From Ectobius pallidus (taxonomy: Eukaryota > Arthropoda > Insecta > Blattodea > Ectobiidae), in contig CAXKWD010000006.1 of assembly GCA_964059195.1 (NCBI GenBank), positions 136,832,039-136,896,038 on the forward strand: DNA of 64,000 nt, read 5' to 3'. Under the pieces are notes generated by a model. That model was not told where the DNA came from and searched no databases. It was given only the letters and a program-made list of their open reading frames with translations. Both the position numbers and the translations under genes were made by a program. Positions 34,839 through 45,363 of this stretch are shown in pieces. Positions within the stretch are counted from its first letter, which is position 1; every line of letters starts with the position of its first letter.

Positions 34839-36543
34839 TTAGTTGTTAAATTTTCACTTGACAAGCAAACTTAGATTTACCTTTGGTAATCCGGACGGCC
34901 GTTTCGCACTATTTTAGTGCATCATCAGCGGTTTTCGAACTGCTACTGGTGGGTGCCTGTGTTGTACACCTAGGTGGTGTGGGTGTTGCGTTGGTCTTGA
35001 GGTGGGAGTGGGAGTATTTGGCGGTGTTTGAATGTCAGGTATCGTGTCAAAAAGTGTGTGTGATTTGAAGTGTAGTTGGTCATTCAGTATAGATGTGGGG
35101 TGATTTTTTGTGTGTTTATATATTTCTAGTTGTTCTATTGTGTTTAGTTTGCGACTTTTGTGGAGTGTGTGGAGAATTTCCATGTTCGTGTCTATGTTAG
35201 TGTAATTGTGGTTTGTGTCAAGTAGGTGTTCTGCATAATTTGATTTTCTGTTGTGGGGGTGTTTGAGTGCTTTTATGTGTTCTTGGAATCTTGTTCTAAA
35301 GGATCTGCCAGTTTGGCCTATATAGAAGTTGGGACAATTATTGCATTTCAGTTTGTATACTCCAGTTTTGTTGTAGGTGTCCATTTGTGTGCTTTTCCTT
35401 GTTAGGTGTTTCTTTAGTGTGTTGTTCGTTTTGTAGGCTATGTTGTACTTGAGTTTTTTGAAGGTTGATGCTGTTTTGTGAGTTTTCTTACCGTAGTATG
35501 TTAGTGTGATGAACTTCGTTTTTGGTTCTTGGGTTTGTGTGTGTTCTTTTAGCTTGTGTTTAGTGTTTCTTAGTATTCTATCTACTGTGCTGGGGTTGTA
35601 ACCATTTTCTTGGGCTATGTATTTGATGGTGTTTAGTTCATTTTTGAAATCTTCCATCTCCATTGGTATATTGAGTAGGCGGTGAACCATGAAGTGGTAA
35701 GCTGCGTGTTTGTGTTGGGCAGGGTGGTTGGATGAGTTATGTATAGTTGTTACTGTGGTTGTGGGTTTCCTGTAAATTTTGAATTTGTGTTTATTGTCTG
35801 TTTTGGTGATTGTGACATCTAAGAAGTTGATGGCTTTGACTTCTTCTGTTTCCAGTGTGAATTTCATAGATGTGTGTATCTTATTGATGTATGTGTGAAG
35901 CTGTTCGACCTGTCTTTTGTTCCCATTGTACATCATTAGGACATCATCGACATACCTGTACCAATATATGATTTTGTTTGCGTGTTTATTTACTTCTGTG
36001 TTGAGTATGTACTTTTGTTCAAGATTGTGTACATATATTTCAGCTAGTATGCAGGAAATGGGAGACCCCATAGGGAGGCCTTCAGGTTGTTTGTAGAACT
36101 TGCTGTTGTATGTGAAGTAGTTTTGTTGTGTAATAGTTCGTGTGATGTTGATTATTTCGTTTATATGTTCTTGTGGAGCCTTGTTGTCTTTTAACATTTG
36201 TTCCAGTATTTCAAGTGTTTCTGTTATGGGGACTCTTGTGTATAGGTTTGTGATGTCAAATGATGCAATTGTTGCGTTGTGGGGAATTTCAATATCCTTA
36301 ATGTTGTTGACTAATTCAATGTTGTTTTTGACAGCTCTGTGGTTTTTGAATACAATGTTTGATCTTATTATGTGTTCCATGTGTTTAGCTATTTTGTATG
36401 CTGGTGCCATTGTGTAGTTGATAACAGGTCTGATTGGGACCTCAGCTTTATGAATTTTCGGGAGGGCATTGAGTTTTGGTGCCTCAGGCTTTATTTGTTT
36501 TAGATAAGGTTTTTTGTTGTTTGGTATGGTATGTGTACTCTGG
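34839..36543 (-). mobile_element. Penelope-like retroelement, 5'-truncated inverted copy
   Basis: A 1,705-bp arm, almost identical and inverted to 36930-38634. The minus-strand frame (stop near 34914) encodes reverse transcriptase from the LPKIHKAEVPIRPVIN block through SFDITNLYTRVP (motif A), GLPMGSPISCILAEIYVHNL (B) and YRYVDDVLMMYNG (C, catalytic YVDD), then a GIY-YIG endonuclease (GVYKLKC...FYIGQTGRSFRTRFQEH). Penelope-like elements are defined by this reverse transcriptase plus GIY-YIG pairing. The copy breaks at 36543 in the QSTHTIPNNKKP region, so it lacks the N-terminal part. Against the other copy I see one amino-acid change (valine for aspartate near 35840) and one ribozyme-core change. 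The first residues of the frame as read (36584 inward) come from the neighbouring copy's antisense strand and are not native. Confidence 0.93.
34891..34932 (-). ncRNA. Hammerhead-ribozyme-like motif, intact core (copy 1)
   Basis: Read on the minus strand: CCG (stem I), CTGATGA, a perfect stem-loop GCACTA-AAA-TAGTGC (stem II), GAAA, the self-complementary ACGGCCGT (a minimal stem III sharing the last A of GAAA), C (cleavage position), CGG (stem I). All invariant core bases are present. One extra U lies between CTGATGA and stem II, which departs from the consensus. Hammerhead ribozymes with very short stem III are known from the terminal repeats of Penelope-like elements. Stem III has no loop, so activity might need a dimer. 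The motif overlaps the last codons and stop of the element's ORF. Activity is inferred, not shown. Confidence 0.55.
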
Positions 36544-38634
36544 TATAAAGGCCTAAAACACAACATCCAACACAACACCAACAAACCATCACATCACTCT
36601 AGTGTGATCATAGACACAGAAACTGCAGTACAGTATACTAAAGTACAACACCAAGAGTACATCAGACAAGACATAAAACGAAACATAAACACAACCAGAA
36701 ACACTAACACCACAACATCTCAGGAACTGAAAACACTACAGAACATCAAAAAGAAACAACAAGAACATAACCTCACATTTGTGAAAGCAGATAAAGGGAA
36801 CTGCACCGTAATCATGAACTCTGAAGACATTCACAAGAAAACACTCTCATACTTTGAAGACAACAATATTATAGAACTGCCCCAAGACCCCACAACACAA
36901 TACCACACAACAATAAAGAACATCATAAACCAGAGTACACATACCATACCAAACAACAAAAAACCTTATCTAAAACAAATAAAGCCTGAGGCACCAAAAC
37001 TCAATGCCCTCCCGAAAATTCATAAAGCTGAGGTCCCAATCAGACCTGTTATCAACTACACAATGGCACCAGCATACAAAATAGCTAAACACATGGAACA
37101 CATAATAAGATCAAACATTGTATTCAAAAACCACAGAGCTGTCAAAAACAACATTGAATTAGTCAACAACATTAAGGATATTGAAATTCCCCACAATGCA
37201 ACAATTGCATCATTTGACATCACAAACCTATACACAAGAGTCCCCATAACAGAAACACTTGAAATACTGGAACAAATGTTAAAAGACAACAAGGCTCCAC
37301 AAGAACATATAAACGAAATAATCAACATCACACGAACTATTACACAACAAAACTACTTCACATACAACAGCAAGTTCTACAAACAACCTGAAGGCCTCCC
37401 TATGGGGTCTCCCATTTCCTGCATACTAGCTGAAATATATGTACACAATCTTGAACAAAAGTACATACTCAACACAGAAGTAAATAAACACGCAAACAAA
37501 ATCATATATTGGTACAGGTATGTCGATGATGTCCTAATGATGTACAATGGGAACAAAAGACAGGTCGAACAGCTTCACACATACATCAATAAGATACACA
37601 CATCTATGAAATTCACACTGGAAACAGAAGAAGACAAAGCCATCAACTTCTTAGATGTCACAATCACCAAAACAGACAATAAACACAAATTCAAAATTTA
37701 CAGGAAACCCACAACCACAGTAACAACTATACATAACTCATCCAACCACCCTGCCCAACACAAACACGCAGCTTACCACTTCATGGTTCACCGCCTACTC
37801 AATATACCAATGGAGATGGAAGATTTCAAAAATGAACTAAACACCATCAAATACATAGCCCAAGAAAATGGTTACAACCCCAGCACAGTAGATAGAATAC
37901 TAAGAAACACTAAACACAAGCTAAAAGAACACACACAAACCCAAGAACCAAAAACGAAGTTCATCACACTAACATACTACGGTAAGAAAACTCACAAAAC
38001 AGCATCAACCTTCAAAAAACTCAAGTACAACATAGCCTACAAAACGAACAACACACTAAAGAAACACCTAACAAGGAAAAGCACACAAATGGACACCTAC
38101 AACAAAACTGGAGTATACAAACTGAAATGCAATAATTGTCCCAACTTCTATATAGGCCAAACTGGCAGATCCTTTAGAACAAGATTCCAAGAACACATAA
38201 AAGCACTCAAACACCCCCACAACAGAAAATCAAATTATGCAGAACACCTACTTGACACAAACCACAATTACACTAACATAGACACGAACATGGAAATTCT
38301 CCACACACTCCACAAAAGTCGCAAACTAAACACAATAGAACAACTAGAAATATATAAACACACAAAAAATCACCCCACATCTATACTGAATGACCAACTA
38401 CACTTCAAATCACACACACTTTTTGACACGATACCTGACATTCAAACACCGCCAAATACTCCCACTCCCACCTCAAGACCAACGCAACATCCACACCACC
38501 TAGGTGTACAACACAGGCACCCACCAGTAGCAGTTCGAAAACCGCTGATGATGCACTAAAATAGTGCAAAACGGCCGTCCGGATTACCAAAGGTAAATCT
38601 AAGTTTGCTTGTCAAGTGAAAATTTAACAACTAA
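36544..38634 (+). mobile_element. Penelope-like retroelement, longer 5'-truncated copy
   Basis: This copy shares its last 1,705 bp (36930-38634) with the inverted neighbour and adds 386 bp of 5' sequence. The frame ending at 38559 reads, in order: KHNIQHNTNKPSHH, FVKADKGNCTVIMNSEDIH (N-terminal block typical of Penelope proteins), LPKIHK, reverse transcriptase motifs A (near residue 232 of the 681-codon frame), B and C (YVDD near residue 335), FLDVTI, YRKPTTT, and a C-terminal GIY-YIG domain (YIGQTGR near residue 545). The frame as read opens at 36514 inside the other copy's antisense strand, so its first residues are artificial and the true N-terminus is lost. The retained domains carry no stops, which suggests a young insertion. 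No clear target duplication was identified. Confidence 0.93.
38542..38583 (+). ncRNA. Hammerhead-ribozyme-like motif, mutated core (copy 2)
   Basis: Same layout as 34891-34932: CCG, CTGATGA, stem II GCACTA-AAA-TAGTGC, then AAAA where GAAA is expected, ACGGCCGT, C, CGG. The G-to-A change hits an invariant core base (G12), so this copy is probably inactive even if the other is active. The ORF stop TAA lies inside stem II. Confidence 0.5.
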
Positions 38635-39305
38635 TTTTATTTAAGTCTAATCATGACATTCTTGGGTATTAACCTTTGGAATCATTGTTCCACTGTCATT
38701 TTATATATGAATAATTTTTTGTAACCGATACAATCGAATTGGAACACTTGACTCTAGCCAAGTTCAACCATCGCTGTGCCTTTTATGATAATGGAAATAA
38801 GCTGAGGGCATGCATGGATATCATCAGTTACATTCCCTCCGTGTTAATGTCACATCTGTAATAATTATGTTATTCAACATTTATGTGTGGTGAGCTTCAT
38901 AATAGAGGGCACATTCTGATTGAATGGAAACTAGGACAAACATAGTAACACCAGACAGGTTGTCTCTCATTTGTAGTTTGCAAACTGAAAGGTCAACAGT
39001 TCACAATAGTTCCTGTGGGAGAGTTTGGATTACAAAGTGATCAAAGCTACAGAGAATGGTAGGTGTTCCATGAATACTGAACAAGATACATTACCTTTCC
39101 ACCTTAATTTGGGAAAAAGTAATTTCAGTTTCAAAAGAAGAAATAAAGTAGTTTCAATTTCAGAAAAAGTAATTTAAATTTGAGAAAGATTAAATTCAAT
39201 TTAAGAAGAAAATAATTCGAATTTCAGAAAAGGTAATTTTAATTTTAGAAGAAAACATAATCTTAAAGTCGATTTTTTAAATTATTTTTAAATTCAGCTT
39301 TGTTT
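38635..39305. other. No gene; degenerate tandem at its end
   Basis: AT-rich flank. From about 39110 to 39255 a loose tandem of roughly 34-bp units built on AGAAAAAGTAATTT(A/C)AATTT can be seen. Confidence 0.5.
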
Positions 39306-39308
39306 ATA

Positions 39309-39520
39309 GTCCTTTTAGCATCAAGGCTAAATCAGGTGTTCGGGGTCTGTGTCTGTAAAGTAGGGTAGGCCATGCAACTATTACTTGTCAATTGTTTCTA
39401 TTGTCGGTGTATTTAATCGAGTAAATTTCACCTGATGATAAAGGTGATGAAATGGTGAGGATGATCCATGATATGTAAATATCCAATTTGACATTTGCCT
39501 TTACGACCTATAGATTGTAT
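39309..39520 (-). repeat. SINE family 3 copy without tRNA head
   Basis: It shares, in the same order as 13077-13372, GTTCGGGGTCTGTGTCTGTA, GTAGGCCAT, TATTGTCGGTGTA, a GTGATGAAATGGTGAGGATG block and GTAAATATCCAATTT. The tRNA-related head is missing, as expected for a 5'-truncated minus-strand copy. Confidence 0.65.
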
Positions 39521-41536
39521 AAGAAAAATAATTAATGTGTATTATGAACTCAGTCGATCATGAGATGATGTACAAAAAATGTAAGACATGTTTGATTTTA
39601 TGCAATAGTTGCACGACATAGTCAAAATAATGGTAGAGAATAGCTGCTATAATAATTACTAATACCCGAACCACTGTCGCCATGTATGGTCACTGCTGCC
39701 AAACATAATGCTCTTTAATCTCACTGAAAAAATTTTACAGATAAAATTTCAATCACCACATTTCAGACATTAAAAGCACCTAACTACAAACTCTAATAAG
39801 ATCTATAGAAGAGCTTTTCATAGATTTTTATGAAACGGGACAGTTGAGTATTTGTGTAAGTGCTGATGGGACAGTCTGTATACACATAAATTAAGTTTTT
39901 ATGGAATTACTCTTTTTGATTTTTTTTTAACTGTAATCACTTTTTCTAAAATCAAAGTTAATGTTTCCAAAAATGGGGTTGCTTTATAATCTAGTGTACT
40001 GTATATAACTTAACTGAACCGACCAAAACTAAATTAAACTATAATCCGTGTTTCTGTACCTTATTAATAAGGTAAAATAAGAAGAAAAATTAGCCTATCT
40101 TGTTCATTTGTGGGTTATTGAATCAGCAAGTTAAATGTTTTAATTGACATTGCATTTAAGTTTCAGTTTACACAGGTATAATGTATTCAAATAAAGTAAT
40201 AATATATTGTAAAATAACTCTCAGACCGACTGAAATCAGTGAAATCTATTTATGAAATATTGAAGTACCAAGTATCAAGTGAATTTTAATTATAGTCTCT
40301 AATTTTAATGTGACACCATAACAATTATAAAATTGGAATGAAGACAGTCGTAATTAATATTAATTACTAATTGATTATAAATACTTCAGTAAGACTATAT
40401 AGCAATTATGAAGATAATAATAAAAATACAATTATGCAAAATAACCCAGGAATTACCAACAATTTTCAAACATAAATATTTATTTATACAATCTTTCTGC
40501 ATAACACAGATAGCCTTGGGTTTGCAATATATGAGACAAGAAGCCATTTGACAGGGAAATATTCTCATGTTAACCTGAAAATAGGAATAGCGCCAGCTCA
40601 GAACCAATTGTCAGGAATTTCTAAACTTATGCTGTAATTACATGTAGAAAAACAATCATTATTATTAAAAAGTTTTTAGACTTCAAGAGTTGATTGACTG
40701 AAGATTCAATCATAAAAAAATTATTACGGTACCTGGTACTGAACATTTTTTATTCTAAGTTATTTCTATCCATGAAATATGAGGTTGGATAGAATGTGGT
40801 TCTCTATGTGCATAATGTTGCCACTTGGCCAATTGTTTAATGCTGAAGGTGAGCCTATAAAACACAAGTGTTTAAAAAAATTAAGCTTTTGCCGTACACC
40901 CTAATGCATTTGGGGTCCACACTGTGGCGGAAAGATGACAGAAAGTGTGAGCAATTTTTGAGTTATGCACTACTTGAGTGGGCCATGCTACATGGTGATA
41001 TGTAACTGGAAAAAGTGTGTGGTGTAGTGTGGGGTATGAGTGATAGTGGTGAGGTGAAGAAGGGTAGAAGAGAAACCCGGTGCCAGCATTAACCTACTCT
41101 TGTTGAAAGACACCAAGGGGACCACAAAGTTTAACTTCCCCATCTAACACACATTATAATTATGTCTCCATGTCATATGCACTACAGAGAGGTATAGTGC
41201 AAATAGTATGATTGCACTGCTTACTGAATAAAAGTAATTGATAATCATAGGATTTCAAAGTCATAAAATTGTTAGCATATAACCTAAATAATTGCATTGA
41301 CGATCACAGGTTTGTGCAGCCATGAAATCACTATCTTATAACCTATCTTTGGAAATATTTATTTAGTGGAAATTTAAATATTTATTTTCTGTACATTTAG
41401 TTATATCAGGCTTTTATGATATACATTTCTAAACTTATTTTAGCCTTGTTTCTTAATTCCACACTATTAAAAACTTACACTTTAGAGACTTGTATGAAAA
41501 ATAACTAATATGATCTGATTTAATTTATTGTTGCAG
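39521..41536. other. Upstream intron of the PAQR4-like gene; no exon recognised
   Basis: The next upstream coding exon should end in the conserved NIYTHG block, one base into the glycine codon. I did not find such a sequence here or elsewhere upstream in the window. No transposon is recognised. Confidence 0.5.
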
Positions 41537-41755
41537 GTATTCCAATAGTGTACATCCTGGTGACAGTACCTGGTTTGATGCCCTGGGACCAGATTGAGTC
41601 AAGGTTTCTCCCTTGGTGCCATATTATTGGAGCTGTCAGCCCATGGATAGGCAGTTTTGTTTACCATCTGTTCATGAATCTAGAGCGAGGAGAAATGGTG
41701 TACTACAGACTGCTTCAACTCGACATGTTGGGGATATGGATCAGTCAGAGCTTTG
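41537..41755 (+). CDS. PAQR4: PAQR4-like receptor, internal exon (first visible)
   Basis: A 219-bp exon between a TTGCAG acceptor and a GTGAGA donor, entered and left in phase 1. It encodes IPIVYILVTVPGLMPWDQIE, a membrane segment, the S-x3-H signature of the PAQR/CREST superfamily in GSFVYHLFM, and the aspartate of RLLQLDMLG. In PAQR proteins this Ser, His and Asp group with a later H-x3-H to form the presumed metal site. Residue order and spacing follow vertebrate PAQR4, as in AVYARLLALDMCG. PAQR4 is a seven-transmembrane Golgi/ER-type protein implicated in ceramide metabolism; I infer that role for this protein from the family. The exon carrying the first motif, E-x5-N-x3-H, lies upstream and was not seen. 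Confidence 0.9.
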
Positions 41756-43084
41756 GTGAGAACTAATCTATACTTGCCCACCAACCTTATAACGATACAC
41801 CTATGTTGTGTACGGAAAGGGGTGTGTTCCAAAATCATACACAAAAAGTATTATTATGTGAAAGGTTCATTATTGCTTTAAAAAATAAATAAATAAATAA
41901 AAAATAAAAAATAAACTCCTTCACCAGTCATCAAAACAAAGCAATTTTTCTGATCCATGCTTAGCCATATAATCAATAGACAAAGCACTCATTAATAGGA
42001 AAAGCTGGAGATTCTTGTTCTATGTAGAGTGACCAGATAGGCCTACCTCTACAGAAAAAAGGGGCAGTAAGGTTGGGAAATGAGAACTAGCATAATAGAA
42101 GCCATGAAGAAGTGGATATAACACAGATACAGAGTTGAGAAATGTAACAGTATACAGTCAAACCTCTGTATAACGAGGTGGGCCCTAGCAGACTGTATTA
42201 TTATATGAGGGTTATTGTTATATTGAGATGTTGTAATTTACTCCATATTAGAATGACTGCATGCATAAAACTATGTAATCTAGGCCTACAGGATAATTCA
42301 TAAAACGGACATGCAAAGAAGTAGAACGCTAATTTTGTTACTTAACAGACTGACTTCAGTAGAATTGTAACCATAGCTACTTTTCACCCGCACACTAAAA
42401 AAATTACTGTTCAGACTGGTTTAACATCACGGATCATGTCACGCATTAAGCCTAGCCATGTGTCAGAAATTTCAAACTTGTAGATGGTGAGAAGAGAGAC
42501 GAGAAAGACAAGCAAATTCAACACATGGCTAAGGAAAAATTAAAACAGTTGCTCCTTATGGTGTTTTAATTGCACATTATGTACATGTTGAAGTAACAAC
42601 CTAACTCACACTACATTTTTGCACACATAAGGGATAATTTTAGCCTCACAAACCTTCCACAGAGCCATGCTACTGGTTTGCAGTAACAATTCAAACTCCA
42701 GATATTGTTATAAAAGGGTGTTTTTAAAATAGCGTCATCGTAATAGTGAGTTACATTTAACATAATTCTCAGTTAAGCTCCCATAAAAGACTGATTTATG
42801 AAACTATTGTTAGTAAACCATTGGCTTACCTTAACAAGATAGCAGTAAGTTAGAACTGTTGGAGCCTAAAAGCCTCTTTTAAATTTTTATAATTACAGAG
42901 TGCCAACACTATGGCTGTAAATCAAGGTTTTCTTCATCGGATTTAAGTTCCTGACAATGTGTAAGAGAATTATTTTTTGAAGTTACAGTTATACAATCAG
43001 TTACTGTGCAAGAATGAAACAGAACTCAGAATTTCTTTTAATCGCTGTTTTTCCAGTAGAGAATTATCCTTTATATTATATTAG
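41756..43084. other. Start of the 13-kb intron; possible pogo-like end
   Basis: A short A-rich (AAAT)n tract occurs at about 41880-41915. At 42155 CAGTCAAACCTCTGTATAAC matches the terminus style of pogo/Tigger elements, but the opposite end could not be identified before 42800. No exon seen. Confidence 0.4.
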
Positions 43085-43737
43085 CAGGTGTCTGTGGCTT
43101 TGCCCGTGATTATTTACTCAACTGCCAGATTATAATCTAGATAATGTAAATTCTCTGTTATGTTAACCTTGATGGTATGACTGTAATTAACTTCATGTTC
43201 GAGATGAAATTAAAAAGTAATTCAATATCACTTTCATATTTCCCTCCCCAAAAACCTGGGATATAATAATATACATATTACCATACCTCATACAGTATTT
43301 CTCTATGCCCAGGGTAGAGAAAATTATGTGACTGCATCACATTGTGCATTACTTTTGTGGATTTCATCTTCAATATTTATTTACAGCAATGAATTATATT
43401 GATAGCTTCTCTAATTTGTCAAAGTCCCGTATCATTTATTTCCAAACCTACCTGAGACCAATGCCAACAATACACTGTTGTCATGTGAACTGTGATTTGG
43501 ATTTGATAATTCTGTGTAAAAAGGGATTAAATATTTTTAAAAAACATTTGATTTTTGGCATTTAAAATCAAAATTTTTCAAAATTCTTTCTTAATGAGCA
43601 CTTACATTATGAAACAAAGGTACTGTCAAAATTCCAGTCTCTACCTATTATAGTTTAGGCTCTACGTTGATTCTCTGTCAGTCATTAGTTAAGTCAGTCA
43701 GTCAGTCAGGGCAAAACCTCATATATATATATAGAGA
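43085..43737 (+). repeat. Dispersed repeat, copy 2 (pairs with 7034-7897)
   Basis: It shares with copy 1 the blocks GAGATGAAATTAAA, CCCAGGGTAGAGAAA, GTGGATTTCAT, a TTTTTGGCATTTA block and the terminal (CAGT)n followed by TATATATATAGAGA. Non-coding, within the PAQR4-like intron. Confidence 0.7.
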
Positions 43738-45325
43738 ACAGATACTCAGAAGTTTTCTAACCACAGGTGTAATGAAGAAAAGAAAGAAAGACAAAAAAAA
43801 ACTAATTTCAGTATCAAATACAGCATTGCCAAATACAGGTACTGGTACAGTATCCCTGATTTTCTGACCAATGTTATGGAATAGATCCAAGTTGATAAGA
43901 AATATTTTTTAGCAAAATGATGCTATAAATGCTTCTTGAACCATGGATATATTTCTGCAATACTGCTTTTAAGAGAGAATAGTATTGTTCTTAAAGCTCT
44001 GTGATATTTCCATCAGTTTTCCCCCTTCTTTCTTTGTATCTATTCTTTGTCTGATCCTAGAGCCTTTTTCAAGATGCAGAAGGAAGTTTGAACTTTTTTA
44101 TAAAAGCATTCTCTCATACATTGAAGATGAAAGAGGAAGAGAGTTTCTAGTGTCTGATATGTGTAGTGTACCTAGCAAGCTCAAAAGCCTTTCCTCATCC
44201 ATATACTACATGCTACAAAAAGTAGAAGTTATGAACAATAGTAAAGTTTTAATACAACTGAACAAATAATTCAGAAATATACAACTAGAGTCTGCTTGTC
44301 ATCTGTACCATTTATAAACTGGAACAATGACGTAGCAAGAATACCTACAGCCAGTTTCTACAAAGATAGTTACTGATACCTAAAAGCACATATTTTCCAG
44401 ATTCCAGAAAAAAAGTAATTTCAGTATATTTTGAAGTGAAAATTCTTTAGGCACGCTAGGAGTAAATCAAGAGTTAACTCAAAGTCGCATTACGCTCTAG
44501 CATTATGAACAAAATCTTGACGAAAGTAGTGGGGGTAAGTAGCAAGCACAGAGTTGTTATCAAAAGAGGGGGCCACGGGAGCACGCGGGGTAAGGGTATC
44601 AGGCACACTGAGTGGGGGGGCTATTACTGCTTCGAGCTAGTGGCGTGGTGTGCCCTTCACAATTGTAGATGGCTCTACTCGTTGTGTGAGCATCGTTTAC
44701 ACATCACTGACGTTCTCAGAAACTTAACCAAAGAGTCCCATTCATGTAAACAAACACAGTGGCTACGATCAGTGACAATTTGGGCATTAGTTCATCACAA
44801 CTGTGTTATTGTTTTATATGTATTCGATTTAAAAAGCCGAAAAAGTCAATTTCTTGTTTTATTCAGATGATTTCCTTCTTCTGTTTGATATAATTATATG
44901 GATTCCTCTATTTCGCTCTCAACGCTGCCATAGAAGTTTCACGTGGCATTTCACGCACCCGATGTTTTTGCTATTTATATTGAATTTCATCACCAATTTT
45001 GCCATTTTTGTTAGGATTTATAAGGAGTAAAAACTTGAGCAATCATTAGTTTTAACTTATACGGCTTGGCTTCATTTGATAGATGCAAATGAACTCTTGT
45101 ATTCAGTATCCATCAAAACATTGTGAAACTGAGTGAAACATCAACTTTCAATTTTTGTCTCCTTTCTCCTTTGATGATTGAATTGCATTACAGCCTTCTA
45201 AGGTTGCTATCTTCAAATTACTTCCAACGTAATTCACATCATTTTGGCAATTATTTTGCATTTTTGCTGTAAAGATTTGCGCGTTTTTAGGCGAATTTGT
45301 GATTTTTTATAAAAAAAAGTTGCAT

Positions 45326-45326
<1 letters not shown>
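43738..45326. other. Intron sequence, no supported exon
   Basis: A 121-codon frame at 44505-44870 is somewhat GC-richer than its surroundings (HRVVIKRGGHGSTRGKG...). It has no recognisable domain and no matching splice phase evidence, so I do not call it a gene. Confidence 0.4.
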
Positions 45327-45360
<34 letters not shown>

Positions 45361-45363
45361 TTT
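45327..45363. repeat. (TTTA)n tract, LINE 3' tail
   Basis: About nine TTTA units. On the minus strand this is the (TAAA)n tail that follows the LINE 3' untranslated region. Confidence 0.95.

Noticed and set aside
36142..37331. 91-codon frames on the strand opposite each Penelope copy
   Set aside because: Identical antisense shadows of the reverse-transcriptase coding region.
34815..38665. CATTCTTG on both sides of the Penelope pair as a target duplication
   Set aside because: The 8-mers are 16 to 20 bases outside the arm ends and not adjacent to them, so the match is likely coincidental.
39430..39480. CTGATGA...GAAA spacing that looks like a hammerhead core
   Set aside because: The intervening bases cannot form a stable stem II and there is no stem I or III. 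It is part of a SINE body whose other copy (13205) lacks the motif.
1..41536. Upstream coding exon of the PAQR4-like gene
   Set aside because: I looked for an HNE...NIYTHG coding block with a phase-1 donor and found none. Chance HNE-type reads (for example near 11878) run into microsatellites.
42155..42800. Possible pogo/Tigger element starting CAGTCAAACCTCTGT
   Set aside because: Only one terminus is convincing; the opposite end and target duplication were not found. The same holds for the similar motif at 29033.
44505..44870. 121-codon open frame in the PAQR4-like intron
   Set aside because: No recognisable domain, no supported splice links, and surrounded by repeats. Probably chance.
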